Source: Phoronis australis (lineage: Eukaryota > Phoronida > Phoronidae). Taken from it: 64,000 nucleotides of DNA. The position numbers were made by a program, and so were the translations under genes. The stretch lies in assembly GCA_002633005.1 (NCBI GenBank), contig NMRA01000407.1:165143-229142 (forward strand), given 5' to 3'. The notes under the pieces were generated by a model. It was not told the DNA's origin and did no database searches. It saw only the letters and a program-made list of their open reading frames with translations. Numbering within the stretch: position 1 is the stretch's first letter; the number at the start of each line of letters is the position of its first letter. Below, piece by piece: positions 12,301-26,500 of this stretch.

Positions 12301-15300
12301 ATTCATGCGTCACTTCATTCAAATGATACTAATGTTACCTTAGTGCTAAAATACGTCTTTAGTAGTAAAGCCCTGATAATTCACCATATTGTCAGTTAAA
12401 TAAACTGTGTATACACTAGAAATCTGTCACCTGTCTATTGCAGATAGGATACTAATAACCCGTAAGCGCACAGAGACAATCAAATTAAATGAATGCCTGT
12501 ATTACAATCTTGCAAAATCGCCATTTGATCACGTAGGTCATAAGAAAATAGAACACGTAGAGGTAAAATTTTCCTCGCTGGTCAAGAAGACCGATCCTGG
12601 TAATACTTACCACGAGTCTTTCAGTCTCTTCCGTCTGTGCCGTGGCGTGATACGAGAGTACCTCTAACGCGACTGCCTGTTTTGCCGCCAACTTCGACGC
12701 CGTTTCATACATGTTGGCGTTGTGGACTCCCAAACCAATGAAAATTGCCAAAGTCTGGATTACAAAATATTGGAGTTTATTTTTATAATGTTAAGTTTAA
12801 ACATACTATAACAAACAAATGGAATAGGAATGATATTACGATGCGTTAAGCTTTCCGTAATGCGTGTCAGTTTGTGTGCCGTAAAATCATTTTGAGGAGA
12901 GTTCTTGAGACATAGTAAGATGGACAGAATGGTAGGTTACCTCAAAAAGTCCGCAGTCCTGCATGGTGAAGTTGCAGTGGTTCTTCTTGTTAACTAGTTG
13001 CAGGACGCCCACTAAAGTTCCTTCATTGTTGCGCATGGGGATCGTAAGCGTAGTCTTTATCTCGTACTTGTCTTTAATCTTGTGATGAAGTAAAAATTCA
13101 ATGCCGCGTTATCCATTTAACTAAATAAGCTACAGGTTTAGGGTCCTCTCACAAAATAGGGGCCACGAGTTTTAGTCACAGGCTCCCCTAGAAAGCTGTG
13201 TCGACCAGGACAGCGGTGAAAATTGGGGGGGTTAGATTGGAAATTGAAGCAACCGGGAAAGGGGTAGCGCGGACATCATTGGGAGTGGGGCCGGGTGAAC
13301 AATTGTGGTTACTGAGAAGTAAACCAATGTGGCAAGCAGGGCGCGCCGTAAATTATAAAAATTACTCGGGCTCCCAGTTTATATATAGATTATGGACACT
13401 GAGAAACTTTAAGCCGGCATTGTAAAATTGAACTAAAGTGTTCGGGCGGAGGTAACTTTCATCGTTTCTTGTGATCAGAGTCCTCGTTTCAAACTGGTAA
13501 CGGATATCTCACAGCTAAAAGCGACTAAGTACTGACATTTATCCATTAAACAAACCTTAAAAAGTTATCAAAATCGTTGGAAAATGCGAGAGCTAGTGGC
13601 TAAAGGATTTCTTTTTTAAAGCCCAACAGATGCCTCTTGAAAAAACAAAACCGTTTAGTGTCATTGCAAGCTCACCTCTTCCAATTCTCGAATGTCTAGC
13701 AGGTTCTGATCTTCATCCACAGAGAACTGCAATTTTCTAGTCTGCCATACACAAAAAATGAAAGGTCAATACTGGTACGGTGACTGTCAAAATATTTTGT
13801 ACATTGTGAATGAAGACTATCCTGATTATCAGCTAAGAGCCGTGTAGCAGGGGGAATATCTGCTGAGTTCAATACCACGCGTGGGTGTTTGACCCACCAC
13901 GATCACGACAGGGCAAAGAGAGAAAACGTTGAGCAACGTAAAAATTTTCTGCAAAGAGGTATATTGACGTCAGCGTTCCATATTTAAGAGTTTTGACAAA
14001 ACTGAGTGGTTTCATGTGATAAACTTGCCTCATAGATCACTCTTTAACTGCGGATTTTATAAGCATTATATCAGACAGATAGATGCTTGTGTCCAATTTG
14101 CTAATTTTTGCACTTGGTAGAAAAAGTCTAGGAAAAGGACAAAAGGTTTGACCTAAGGTTTGGACTCTTATGAAACATGTCGCCAGCCAAAGCTTGAGGT
14201 CCTCGATAGGTTTATTAAAATTACCTCTCAGCGCTCACCGATATGCAATAAACGTCTAAATAACCATGTTTACTGACAGGAAACGTTTGGCTGATACCAT
14301 AACAGATATTTTTAAAACAGGCAATAATGTTGCAGTGACATCAACAGCTATACACTTTGATAGCTAGGACCAGAAATTACTCTTTGGTTTGTGAAGCTAC
14401 TAGTTGCTAATTTTGCGTTCGATTTTGAGTAAAAAGATTAGACCCCGGGTCCTGTAGTCATTGCAGTTCATGACATCTGTTGAGATTCATGACAAACGTC
14501 CACGTTAATATGTTATGTATCAAGTACCGTGTCGCTGAAGTACAACATGAGTAGGAAGGTATGCAACGGCCCCACGGCAGGCAATGGGATACTTGAATCT
14601 CATCAGGTGACAGCACTCCTATTTAGACAGACATCCTGCCTATATAAAAGCAAGGAGTCTGTGACATAAGCCGCTTTTACACGACATTAGATCGCAAACT
14701 GGATCACCACGAGTCACTTACACGAAGACTGTCTGCGCATGCTTGCATAAACAATAGCAAATGTCCAAACCACGTGGAGTGCCAGGCGTGCGTTCAGTGA
14801 CGCTAGGACCTACGCTAGGACCTTCGCTAGGACCTTCGCTAGGACCTTCGCTAGGACCTACGCTAGGACCTAGCTAGAATCTAGCCAAAGTTGCTTATTC
14901 TCATTTAAAATACATGGCAATATCTCACGCAAATCTCGCAAAGTCTTGCTTTTTAGCGAAGTCCTTGCGTTACTGAACGGGAGCCAGATGATCACCCGAA
15001 TATATGCTATTGCGCAAGCGCATTGAAAGATGGTTTATTCCCGCCCTGTCCCAGTTGTGTTTAGACGTGTAGCAACTGATCGAGTGTAACTCGCTCCACC
15101 TGGCCTATGGGTGGCCATTTCTGCAAAAAAACGTCAAATTGAATCTACGAAACTGGATTGAATTCACGAAAGGTGATTGAATTCACAACACGATACGATA
15201 GACGAAACAGAATCAATTTAACAGCATTGAATTCACAAAACGGGTTACAATAAACAAAACAGCATTGAATTCACCGATATGGAATCGCCGTGTATGAATT

Positions 15301-18300
15301 GAATTGAAGTGATGTAATAGCATTGGGTGCGCAGGATTGAATTGTCGTGCAGTTGGCATCGAGTTCATTAAATAAAATTGAATATACATTTTGACGTTTT
15401 TGCATAAACGGCCGCCCATACTGGCCGCCGCGGTATCAGTTGTTCCGCGTCAGTCGTGTTTACACGAACACTTGCACCGGAGCAGCTGTTCCTTGTTAGC
15501 TGCGCTGGGTCAGATGTCTCGCGTGTAAATGCGGCTTTAGACCACAGACGCTGACTTGTTGATAAACTGCATTCTTGTCACGGTCAATTCACTAAGTGTT
15601 CCGTAAACGCAAAAAACTCGCGAAAAGCCAAGCTCACACGAGTCTTCCCTAGATATCACCCTGCAAGAAAGCGTAGCACGCGAGTGACTTGCGTCTACGG
15701 AATGTAGCGCAATGGGTTTTTTCATGAAAGTGGCTGGACTTAAGATAGAAATTTAGTATTACGCTCCGAATAACTACTCTTGAATAAATCCCACTTGAGA
15801 AAAAGAGAGTGCGAAATCTTAATATACACATAACTCTTGGTTACAGAGATAATTTCTGCAAATTATTTCTAGACTGTGATGCGCTCATTATTACCTGGCT
15901 AAACCTTTATTCAATAATTGTGACGTGGGAGCGTAAGATCAAAGTTCTGTCTTAAAGTCATGGGCGCTCCGTTTCATGAAAGTGACCGCCCATGTTAAAA
16001 AGGGGAGCGTTATTTATTTGCATCCCGTAGAGAATAGTGAGTCGCCCGTTGTTACTGAACCACGGGGATGTTTTGAAGGCCTACTCTGAAAATGGTTCGC
16101 TCCCCCTATGGTTCTTATGGTTTCTTACCTTGCCGGATATAACTGCTTGGGTCGCCAGGTGTGCAGCCTTTTTATAAGGCAACGTGGAGAAACTAAAAAG
16201 AGACGAGCCAAATTGAGTGCTGTCCTGGCAGTGCTACAAAAAATCTCGTGGTCTTTTAAAATCTGATTGCCAGTCGATGTTCATCAAAACATCCTTTTAT
16301 TCAATAGAGATTCAGTAGTAAAATTCTTCAGTTTCGCCTTTTGCAGAAATTTCGGAATGGGTGCATTTCATACCTACGGAACTCATCAAAAGCCTTAGAC
16401 TGTAATCCCTCGTCTGCCTCTCGTGGATGACGTAGTACTGAGAGTTCCAGAGGCCTAATGTACGAAAGCTTTAAACATGTTTTTTCGGGAAGAAAAATTA
16501 ACACAGTTGGGTTTTCGATTTTTAAAAACCCGTGAACTATTAAATGAAACCATAACTTTAATGGCATCCGAAAGACTTTATCTTCTTTTTGACTGCGAAC
16601 TGCGTTTCCACTTAGTTCAGGGACTTCGCATTCAATAGACAAGATCAATAGACAGTGCCAACGTTTTTGATTTTCAGAAGGCTTTTGGGTAAGGAACTGT
16701 AACTGTAGCAAACCTCGTCATGTTGACGTAAAATGTGTGGGTATAGCACATACACTATTTCATGATTGCAGTACATGATCAACATTTCATCCAGTCCAGG
16801 TGAAGCAGGCCTACTTGAAACGACGTAAAAAGACTGAGCAGGCTGCTTTGCAACTTCAGGAAAATGTCGTTGTCGGCTTCCTACGTGTTTTGGTTTATAA
16901 TTTACGCTTCAAATTCTGTAGTTGATTCGTCACAGCAAAACAGATACATGTTATGCATTGACGCTATACAAAAAAGAAAAACACGTGTCCTTTGTCATTA
17001 AACCTATGAAGTCGACTTAAAGAGTGCATGATTTCAATTTACTTATTTTATGCCTATCTCACCCTTTCTTGTTCATTTCAAATTATTAATAAAAAGGACT
17101 GTAAGTCATTGATAAAGGCAAAAAAGAAAAACAGTTTTGTTCTGGTCGTTTTTCGAAAATCGAGTCGATGGCGTGTATTTTTTAGTTGCTCACTTTTTAA
17201 AAAAAGAACATCCACTAGGGACGATTCTAAGTTAAAGAATTTAACCAGTTTCGGGTGCGGGAGGCCTCCCGACAGCTAATATGACGTCGCAATCTAGCGT
17301 ATTGTCCAATGGCTGTTAACACGTGTCATTAAAAATAGCACGTTTTACCAACAAAAATTGTCTATGACCCTCAGAATAGTGTTTGGTTACTAGAAGTTCG
17401 GAGTCACCACCCTGTCGTTCCGCAAGAAGTAAAACACGTCGGGTTGACACAATGGCGTATGCTGGGGGGATCCGTCCCGTGCGGCACGGGGAGTGAATTG
17501 CTGCATTGACGGACGGACGGTGGCAAAATGATCGGTGGGCGGCGCAAAGTGGGACGAGAATCGCAGGTAAGTGGGATAAAGTAACTTATTATGCACAACG
17601 AACAGAAGCACAAATGCATCCCGCAAGTCATAAAAGTCTCTGAAAGTATTGTGATGTTTTGCACCGCAGTAATGGAGATCATGTGCACTTGAAGCGGTGC
17701 GTCGCCTTTTGTGATTGGCTTAAAGGAGAAGGCAATCATTTTCATATCATTTTTAATAAAAATACGGTTCATTGATTACTCCAGACATATGTTTCAGTTA
17801 ACTGCAGCTTCTCATAACTTTATTAATTAGTCGTACACTACTCCGGAAGTGACATTTATGGGGTTAAGAATTTCCCGCCATTTTATTTCTGCGTTTGAGT
17901 TTACTGTGAGGATCTGTACTACTGTTGTTTTCGTGCTGGTTTCCTAAAATTGTCGTCACCACTTACCATCAACGAATATTCTATGACAAGCTAGGTTGTT
18001 AGAGAACTCAATTACGTTTAATTTGGGGATCGTAATATTTTGTAGCAGCTGAAAATGGCTGGATTCTGCGACCACATCACAGACACAGTGACGTGAGTGA
18101 TGGAGATATTAATCATAGCAGTGTTGATGAGGATTTTTTTCACGAAGTCAGTGGGTGGATATATGATTGAGCCCGAGTATAATAGTGAGACAGAATACGC
18201 ACAGACAGTTGTTGAGAGGGATGAGGCAGAGACTGGGGACAGACGTGGTGGGACGTTTTGGTCTAAATGCACGGTGTGCAGTGTACGTTATGCCGACCTC

Positions 18301-21300
18301 AATGGAATGCCTATGCTGTTCCCACTGAATGATGACCTGAGCATTCAAACCGCTTACACCCTCGTGACCCTGTCGTGTGACTCCCTCGTTACACACCTGG
18401 CACCTTCTAACTGGCTTCAATACACTGTACTTTAGTCAAGTCCGCAATAAACTTATGAAAGTTTGGTTCACCAGTCTGTTCACTGGACGACGAACTGTCC
18501 TTATCACTGTGTATCGAAATGGGACTGTATTCACTCCCACTACTCAACATCGCTGCAGGGCTTCTTACAGGCTCTAGGCTAGAGACAACACCAGCACAGG
18601 GCGAATCACTGCTAGTTCCCGAAATTGCACGGTCTGGGGGTACTTTCGAAGGCACGGGTGGCAGTAGATGAAGCGCCTCCAGTCACTGTGAAGGCCACAG
18701 CTCGCGAGGCTTCTCGCTTAAAAAAATGCACTTCTCGGGGGTGGCGACGGAGCACAGCCTGCAATCAACGGCGTTGCTTTGCAGGAACCTTCATCAATTC
18801 GGCGTACATGTCTCTAATACCACAGCAGAAAATGCTTGCCACTCACTCGGTAATTTTCCACTGCTTTGTACGTTGCGTGGACGGGTAACGCTGCGTTCCT
18901 CACATGAACGAGTCAAGTACGGCGGAGTGTGTCATCTTTTGGAAAGCTATGTAATGTAATACCCAAAGTGCGCGTGAAACAATAATGAGCACACCCCGGT
19001 ACGCAGCAACCGTGAAGCATGTTGACTGACTCATAAACAAACGCCAACGACGACCGAACTTATCACAATCGAGGTAAAACAATGACTGACTTGACAGCTT
19101 ACACAGTCAGACTATTCGAAAACAAAATGGCGGGAAATTCTTAAACCCCTGAATGTCACTTCCGGAGTAAGGCACAACTAATTAATAAAATTACGGGAAG
19201 CCATTATTAACTAAAAAATATCTTTGGGTAATCAAAGAACCGTATTTTTATTAAAATGACATGAAAAAGGTTGCTTCTCCTTTAACGGCTAATCCTGTGG
19301 ACTTTTCGAACATTGTCCGGTGCATCTTTTACAGGTACCTTATGCATCATCGCTTGGTAAATCATGACATTTCATTCCTTGTTTACGTGCCATTGTGTAG
19401 CTTCTCAAAAACCCCGAATGAAATTGATGAGAGTAGGCGCTTTTCATTTTTTTATTTTAGCCAGTGAGCGCTGGCCTTAAACTGAGTCGAGTTCTAGACC
19501 AGAAGCAACAACGCTTTTTGGCCTAATCTTTAAGAGCACGCGTAGCAGTGGTATCAACTTTCTTGCGCATAACCATGGAATTGGGCCTACCTTACTGAAG
19601 TGACGTTGGGCTCTTCAGAGCAGCTGGAATTATTCAATACAAACACTTTCTCAAAGCTGGGGTCTTTCTGCAAACAATAGTACAAGTTGGTGAATAATCA
19701 ATTTCTGAGTTCGTTTGATGGATGTGCAATTAGAAACCGTGAATGTTCAGGGACGACTCGACTCAAAACATGGTGCGAGTAAACTTACAAATTTGTTCTC
19801 GAGATTGGTCACGTTTCGAGTCTTAATAACATGCGTTTTTGCTTTCTCTCAAAGTTTTCATGACAACAAGCATTGGCTACATTCATCAGCAACGAGTCAG
19901 TAGAGATGTGAAAACGTTCCTAAACGCTTCAAAACACACGAAAAATGACTTAAGCTCATCAAATCGATCTCGTAATATTCGTTACCGTGTTACAATTCTA
20001 CATTCATCGCCAACAAGAACATGAAATCATCAGCAACTCAAAAAAACCTTCAGAGTTTATTGGGGTCCGCAAACCTAAAAATTACGCATATACATGTCGC
20101 TTGTGACTTATGTTGCCGACTGATTCACCAATAATTTGGGATCGAAAAAATGTGGTGATGTTTTTAAACCCCCAAAGCGATTCCGTTTAGAAACCAGCAA
20201 TAACAACAATAACGGCGGCGAAATCACCCTTTAACTGTTAACATTGTGCTTGAGGTATAGGCCAGAGGCCTACATTATCTCTTTGGGAGTATACAATTTG
20301 TATTTACGTGCCTTTTCTGTAACTTTTAGCCGCTCTGCGACGAAAGTGCAGTCGATGCACATGTACATCCATGCTGGAAAACCCTTAACAACTTTTTAAC
20401 GAAGTCATGTGTGAACGTGACTATAAAGATTTGGGTGACAGTTATTGATCGATTGCAAGCTTCAAATGAGATATAGAACTGATGAGCAGCTATTAATAAT
20501 GTCGCATGCGTAGTAAGGAGATCTAAAGAGTGAAGGTCGAGTCTTTTGTTTGTAAATTGCAAGAGTGTGTTCTTAGAAGAGTGTGAAATTATTGAAGCAA
20601 GGTTTCGGTTGCCTACACTTAGACATCGCAAAACGTGTGACACTAAGTCGCTGTAGTGGTGCAATATCACTTAAATAATTGAGCGCTGCTCCAACTTGTC
20701 AAAATGAAAAAGAACGATTAAACAGAAATGAAGCGATGCGAGCTCCATTCGAACCATAGCATAACCATGGAAAAGAAGAATTGTTAATTAAATATTATTT
20801 TGTGATAAAATTTTTATAAATAAAATCCAAGCAGCCATTCTGCAAAACGGAATGCCCCAAAGTAATTGCCACCTTATTACCAATACAACGCGCAGAATAG
20901 CTTTAAATTGGGAAATGCAGATTTTCATTTTGTTTTTACTGAAAATACAAATTGCGGCATATCTTAAAGGTACAATTCAGCGTTAATCACTCATCCCTTG
21001 GCACTTACTAGCTATTTCCATAAAGAAGTGACATATTTGACCCCACAATCAGTTCCTTCTACTTTGTTCCCTCCACCTATTGCACCAGATGAGCACTGCC
21101 GCAAACCGTGGCTCTACACTCTGGACTGTATATTTGTCTTCGTATAGGCTAAAAATGTTATTTCACGACCACTTCACGATCTCCCATGAGCAAAGTACAA
21201 AGAATATACACGTAAGTGCAAGTTACTGAGATACTTTCTAGAAATTATTTTCAGACTGTGGTGCACTCATTTGACTAGTGATTTATTCAGTAATTGAGAG

Positions 21301-23501
21301 AAAATGGAAGGGTAAGACCCCTGGTCTGTGTTATTTTTTATAATTGATGGAGTTGTGAGATATTTTTGGTTGTCTATGTATTCAAAACAAAAAAGTCATC
21401 AGCTGACATGCTTCAGGATCCCTAGTTCTTTTCTACCCACATCGTCACCCGCTGCTGGTTTTGAGGCGCGTGATTGCAAAATGGGTCGGGTGCTTACCGA
21501 AACCAACTGTACGTTTGGTCTTGTACTGCTTATAAAATGCTGTGCGTTCATCTTTGATTTAGGTACAAAAACCCCAAAGCGGCGACTCCTGGGAATAACT
21601 GTGGGAAATTTTAATCAGTGTCGTCCCTAGAGAAGTCTGAAACATTTCCAAGGAAATGTCAAGACCTAACTTTGAACTCCACTGATTGCATTCAGTGGTT
21701 ATCGTCATCCGTCATTGGGTGCACGAAATTTACTTTGCCGGCTCCGCAGGACCAAGCGGATAAGACATTTGTCTGGTCTATAAGCAAGGAGGATCAGCAA
21801 TTCAAAACCATTTGCCCAGACTTCAAAACAAGTCGGCTGGACTGCAAAGCCTAAGGGTCGGTGATCAAACGTGTTGTCCAGGCTTCAAAACGCGATGGCC
21901 TCCCCAAATGCTAGTTGGTTGGACCCAAAACACGATGGCCAGTGTTAGAACCAGTTGGCCGGTGATCAAACACGACGGCCGGACTTCCTCAGAGACTTAC
22001 TTTGAAAGTCCTAAAGGATTGAAGTGGCATCTAGTCCGGCCAACCCGTTTTAGGTCTGGCAAACCTGTTTTTTGCCTGCGGCCATCTGGTTTTGAACAAC
22101 CGGACATCGCGTTTTGGGGTCCAACCACCAAGTTAGAACACCAGACATTGAGTTTTTCAGTCCAGCCAGCTGGTTTCGAGGTCCGGGTAAATGGTTTTGA
22201 ATCCTGACCAATTGTTAATTCCCCTTGATAAGCGTGTGTGTGTTAAAAAAAATCAAAACTGTAAAATCTCGTAAAATCTTCTATAGTTTCATTTCCGAGC
22301 AGTTTAAAACCAATCAAAAATAGTGAAAAACAAGGACTTGGCAACTTTAAATGATTTTATAAGCGCAAACGTCGATCACAACTATGTGTGACCTGAACTA
22401 ATTGAACAAACCGCAGGTGAATCCGCCATGTTCTGAAAATAAACACATTTTCAAGGGTACGTGTACTGTCACAAGTTGTTTAAATCGCGAACTCACAGGA
22501 TTCCACTTATGAGCTACAGAATGTATGCAGCATCGTGCAGATGAACAATTGATTATCTATAGACTGAATAATGACGTTAGACAAACAGTGTTTTATTCAT
22601 TTTCTACAGCCGTTTTAAAATTTGAAAGCAAGCACCAAACAGAATAGAGGGTTTTAGAAGTTTCCAAAAGAAGTCAATAGATACAGAAATCTGACTGTAC
22701 TTTAGTTCACACGAATCCTATTACGTGCTTAGAGGCTTGGACGAGGCTAGATTCGTGAACTAGACTTTCAAATTTCACCCGATGTTTTTGGTCAGTTTTC
22801 GGCTTGAGTTTTTAGAAACGTTTAGGCTTACGCATAAAGGAGGTTTACCCAGTATGATAGGCTGATGTTACCTAAAACACACTATGTACAACGAACCGAA
22901 ACATTGGACCACCGTAGACGGAGAGCTACGAGCTCTGATACGCCGTAAAATGTAACAATTTCGTAGCATGTAACAACTTTTACGTCATTGTTACATTTTA
23001 CGTTGCTAAGCTTCTCCTAAAATATAACAAGTTGTCACATTTTCCGTAATTGTTACATTTTACGAAAGCAACGTCATATTTACAAATAAAATGACTAAAA
23101 TCACGAACTAGTGGTATCAAACACGGCCGGGGGGGGGGTACTCGAGTATTTTGGAGGAGGGGTGCCGCCCGAAAAGTTTGGATACCTACCCATTTAGAGA
23201 GTGGGCTCGGACAAAAAGGGACCCATTTAAAGAGTAATTTTGTGTAAAAATTCACATTTTTGTACAGTTCTGTTCCAAAAATTCGAAAAACGCGCCCTTT
23301 TAGATAGTATTTTGTCGAAAATGGCACCATTTTGGTGAGTATTTTTGTTGTGAAAAAACACCGTTTTGGGCGGTACTTTTCTTATACCTTCTTCTATAGG
23401 AATGGCCTTCGGGCTAACCATTATTATTTTCATTACTGTTACATTACTATTACTACTTTCACTACTATTACTCGTTATTATCATTGTCATTATCATTGTT
23501 G

Positions 23502-23542
<41 letters not shown>

Positions 23543-26500
23543 GAATTTATTTAATGAAGACACAGTGCAATATACACAATACATGTTTATCAAAGTGCTA
23601 ATACATCATGGTCCTCAAAAATTTTAAAAACATCTCATTTACGGTTCGATGTTTTCACAGGGCTTCCCATTATGGACAGCGAGTGCAATTTCCAAAGGAT
23701 TTTCTAAGTTCAGCCTTAACGATATTGTGAGAAACGTCTTGACAGCTGTGGATGCAGAGTAGAAAAGAGGAGGTTGAGATTTAAAATCTTGTTTAGACGT
23801 GCGCCAACTCCGAGAAATTCTGAACTATCGGCAAGCACGATGTTGTTCGTAAATATCACTATACCCTTCTGTAGTTAGCCATGAAGAACTGAATTCTGAC
23901 TATAATTTTTTACTTGCGACGTACATCTAAACGTGAGGAAACCCACCGTGTTATCATTTTTTGTCTCTTGTTGAAAACATTCCTTTCCAAAGAACTGGGG
24001 ATGGTTCTATGATGATATGTAAGTTTAAACATTGCGTTAAGTTGAACTCTGGAGGCAGGCAGTTTTCGAGAACTGACGACTAGCCTGCTATGGCTGCGGT
24101 CACCGGCTCGCTGGTTCCCAGCGTGCCGCTAGGTGGTCAGTAGCCAGCACGCAGGTACCACTTATTTTTCCACGGGAAATTTTTTACACCGGCGTTTCTG
24201 ATTGGCTAGTCGAATTCTAAACAGGCAGCGCTTTACGCAAACAAACTGGCATGACTGATGGACTGAAGTATCAATGCAGTCTGTTGTACAGACAAATCGG
24301 TGCTTAAAATTTATGTCCAGGAAATGTGAATCCTAGAAATTGTGGTTGCGCCTTTTCGGAGTGCATCTTTCTACTATTGTTGAGACGCCACGTGCATGAC
24401 AAGGCTAAAATCGTTCACAGCCCGCCATTGTTTCACGGTGTTGTAAAGCTAGTCAATGACTGCTGAGGTTACATCACCAATGCTCAAGCGCGTGCCATTG
24501 CGTGATACCTGCGTGCTGGCTATGTTCTTTGAAGAACACAGTGATTTAACTGAGTGATTTGAACTAGGTTTCATTGAAAGTGGGTTGTCTGGTCCAAAAA
24601 CGGCCAACGTCAAAGTCTCGCTGGTTCCCTGCGTGCTTAGCCCAGCCAGCACGCAGGTATCACGCAGTGGCACGAGCTTTAGCATTGGTCGATGTATCCT
24701 CGGCAGTCGTTGGTTAGCTTTGTAACACAGTGAAAAAATGTCGGACTGTGGACAATTTTTAGCCTTGTCATGCACGTGGCGTCGCAGCAACTATTTCGTT
24801 TCTGCAGTGATGTTCAATAGCCGCGTGCTTGAAGCACATACATATACAATAATCACATATCTGATCGATTTAACCGGTGTGTTATTCATGTGGTATGAAT
24901 ACAGGACAGTATCGTAAACAAAAGTCATCGTCAGTAGAATGATGCATTCCGAAAAGTCACAATCACAATTTCTAGGCTACAAATTTCCTGAACATAAATT
25001 TTAAGCACCGATTTGTCTGTACAACAGACCACATTTACACTTCAGTCCATCAGTCACATGCTACCGCCCCATCTAGCGGCACGCAGGGAACCAGCGAGCG
25101 TCAAAGTCAACTATGTTTAATATGCCTTTTTATGCGATGCACCAAAAGAGTGAATATTAATTGCCTGATCTGCCTACAACCACGCGTGTTGTTGACAGCG
25201 ATCTGCAACCCCAAGAATGGCGCTTCATGAGATACGTGGCATCACGTCCATTAGGCTAATAGTAGAATGTCCAATCCCTGTATTTAATTATATGTACTTC
25301 GAACTACCAACACTGTTTCAGACAGGTTTGACATCATAGGAACAATGATATTTCTTTCAGCGTTAAAGATGATTAGAAAACGGCACAAAGCCGACACTGT
25401 TTTAAACTAACGGCTTGCCTTTCTCAAAGGCCACCTTTTGCTGTTGCATTGTTAAATATCTTTCAATCTGCCAGCAAATAAATGCGTGCTTTTATTTTCT
25501 TCCACCGCAATGTCTGTAAGAAATCCGCAACTAAGGTGGTAGACAGAACCCGTCACCATCAGAAACTTTGGTCTCGCTTGTGTGAAGCGGGGCAATTATT
25601 GCATTAGGCAATAAAACACTGAGTGAAATAAATCAAACTATCGTGGACTAAAACGAGTGTTTTTTATCAAATTGACTGCTGAAATTGAATTCTTTGTAAA
25701 AAAATGTTATGGTCGTTCGTTCCCAAAGAAATACGATAAATATTAGTCAAAATACGATGTCATTCTTTCCGTTGTGCTTACGAAGGGGAATGTGTTTAGT
25801 TTAATGCCGCATACACAATTGGTTTATGACCTGTGAGCTCCAACAAAAGGTTGTAAGAACGCTTTCACGATAAAAAATTGTTACCTGATCCTGGAAAACG
25901 GCTTTCGTCTGGAGTTGAAATTGTACGAGGTACATTTTTATTATACAAAGAAATTATTCATGTTAAAAAAACAATTAAAAGCACATAATTCGAGCTGGCA
26001 CTTTTTTACAGAACTTCATTCAAGCAAGTCGAGAAAGAAGCCGTTACGTGTGTGAGCCGTTTTTCTGCGCGTGACAAATACCATGCAAACTCATGAAATA
26101 TGACGTCGCTTTCGTAAAATGTAACAGTGGTACATTTGTCGCATGTGCATTCGACGTAAATTGCAAAAATTACATAAAATGTAACAACTTGTTACATTTT
26201 AGGAGAGGTCGTTCAACGTAAAATGTAACAATGATGTAAAATATAACAGTTGTTACATTTTACAAAATTGTTACATTTTACGGCGTATCATAGCTCAGCT
26301 GTCTGACTGGTGAACGATAGGGGTGCTTGTGGCTCATCTCAGGACTAGAACAATTTAATGACCTACATGTACATGTATAACGGCAATTGATATGCTGTAT
26401 TTTCATGCCTTGCCCCGAGCTGTCAACTCAGATATTGTTCACTTGACGCCGACAGGTGAGCTCGTTGCAATCGTGTGCGGTGCCCCTCACCGAAAGTTGA

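Larger units (their letters stand above)
14667..15539. mobile_element. 873-bp inverted-repeat element hosting two others
   Basis: Left end taagccgcttttacacg; right end cgtgtaaatgcggcttta. Between them sit a CGCTAGGACC element (14791-14979) and a TTGAATTCA-array element (15100-15428), so the order of insertion can be read. No coding sequence. Confidence 0.65.
22930..26295. mobile_element. Inverted pair of TTACATTTTACG arrays, 3.3 kb apart
   Basis: Arms 22930-23075 and 26100-26295 are inverted copies: both start gatacgccgtaaaatgtaac at the outside and end gacgtcatatt at the inside. Each arm contains several cgtaaaatgtaac / gttacattttacg words in both directions. Could be one 3.37-kb element or two palindromic MITEs in opposite directions. 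The interior holds a G-rich repeat, microsatellite, the 1-kb foldback and the doubtful PDE microexon. Confidence 0.65.

Noticed and set aside
18407-18655. Ser-rich 82-codon minus-strand frame as a host gene
   Set aside because: Lies inside the TTAA-bounded element and has no family motif; kept only as a note on that element.
23332-23554. Ile-, Tyr- and His-rich open frames
   Set aside because: Product of the ATT/ATC microsatellite.
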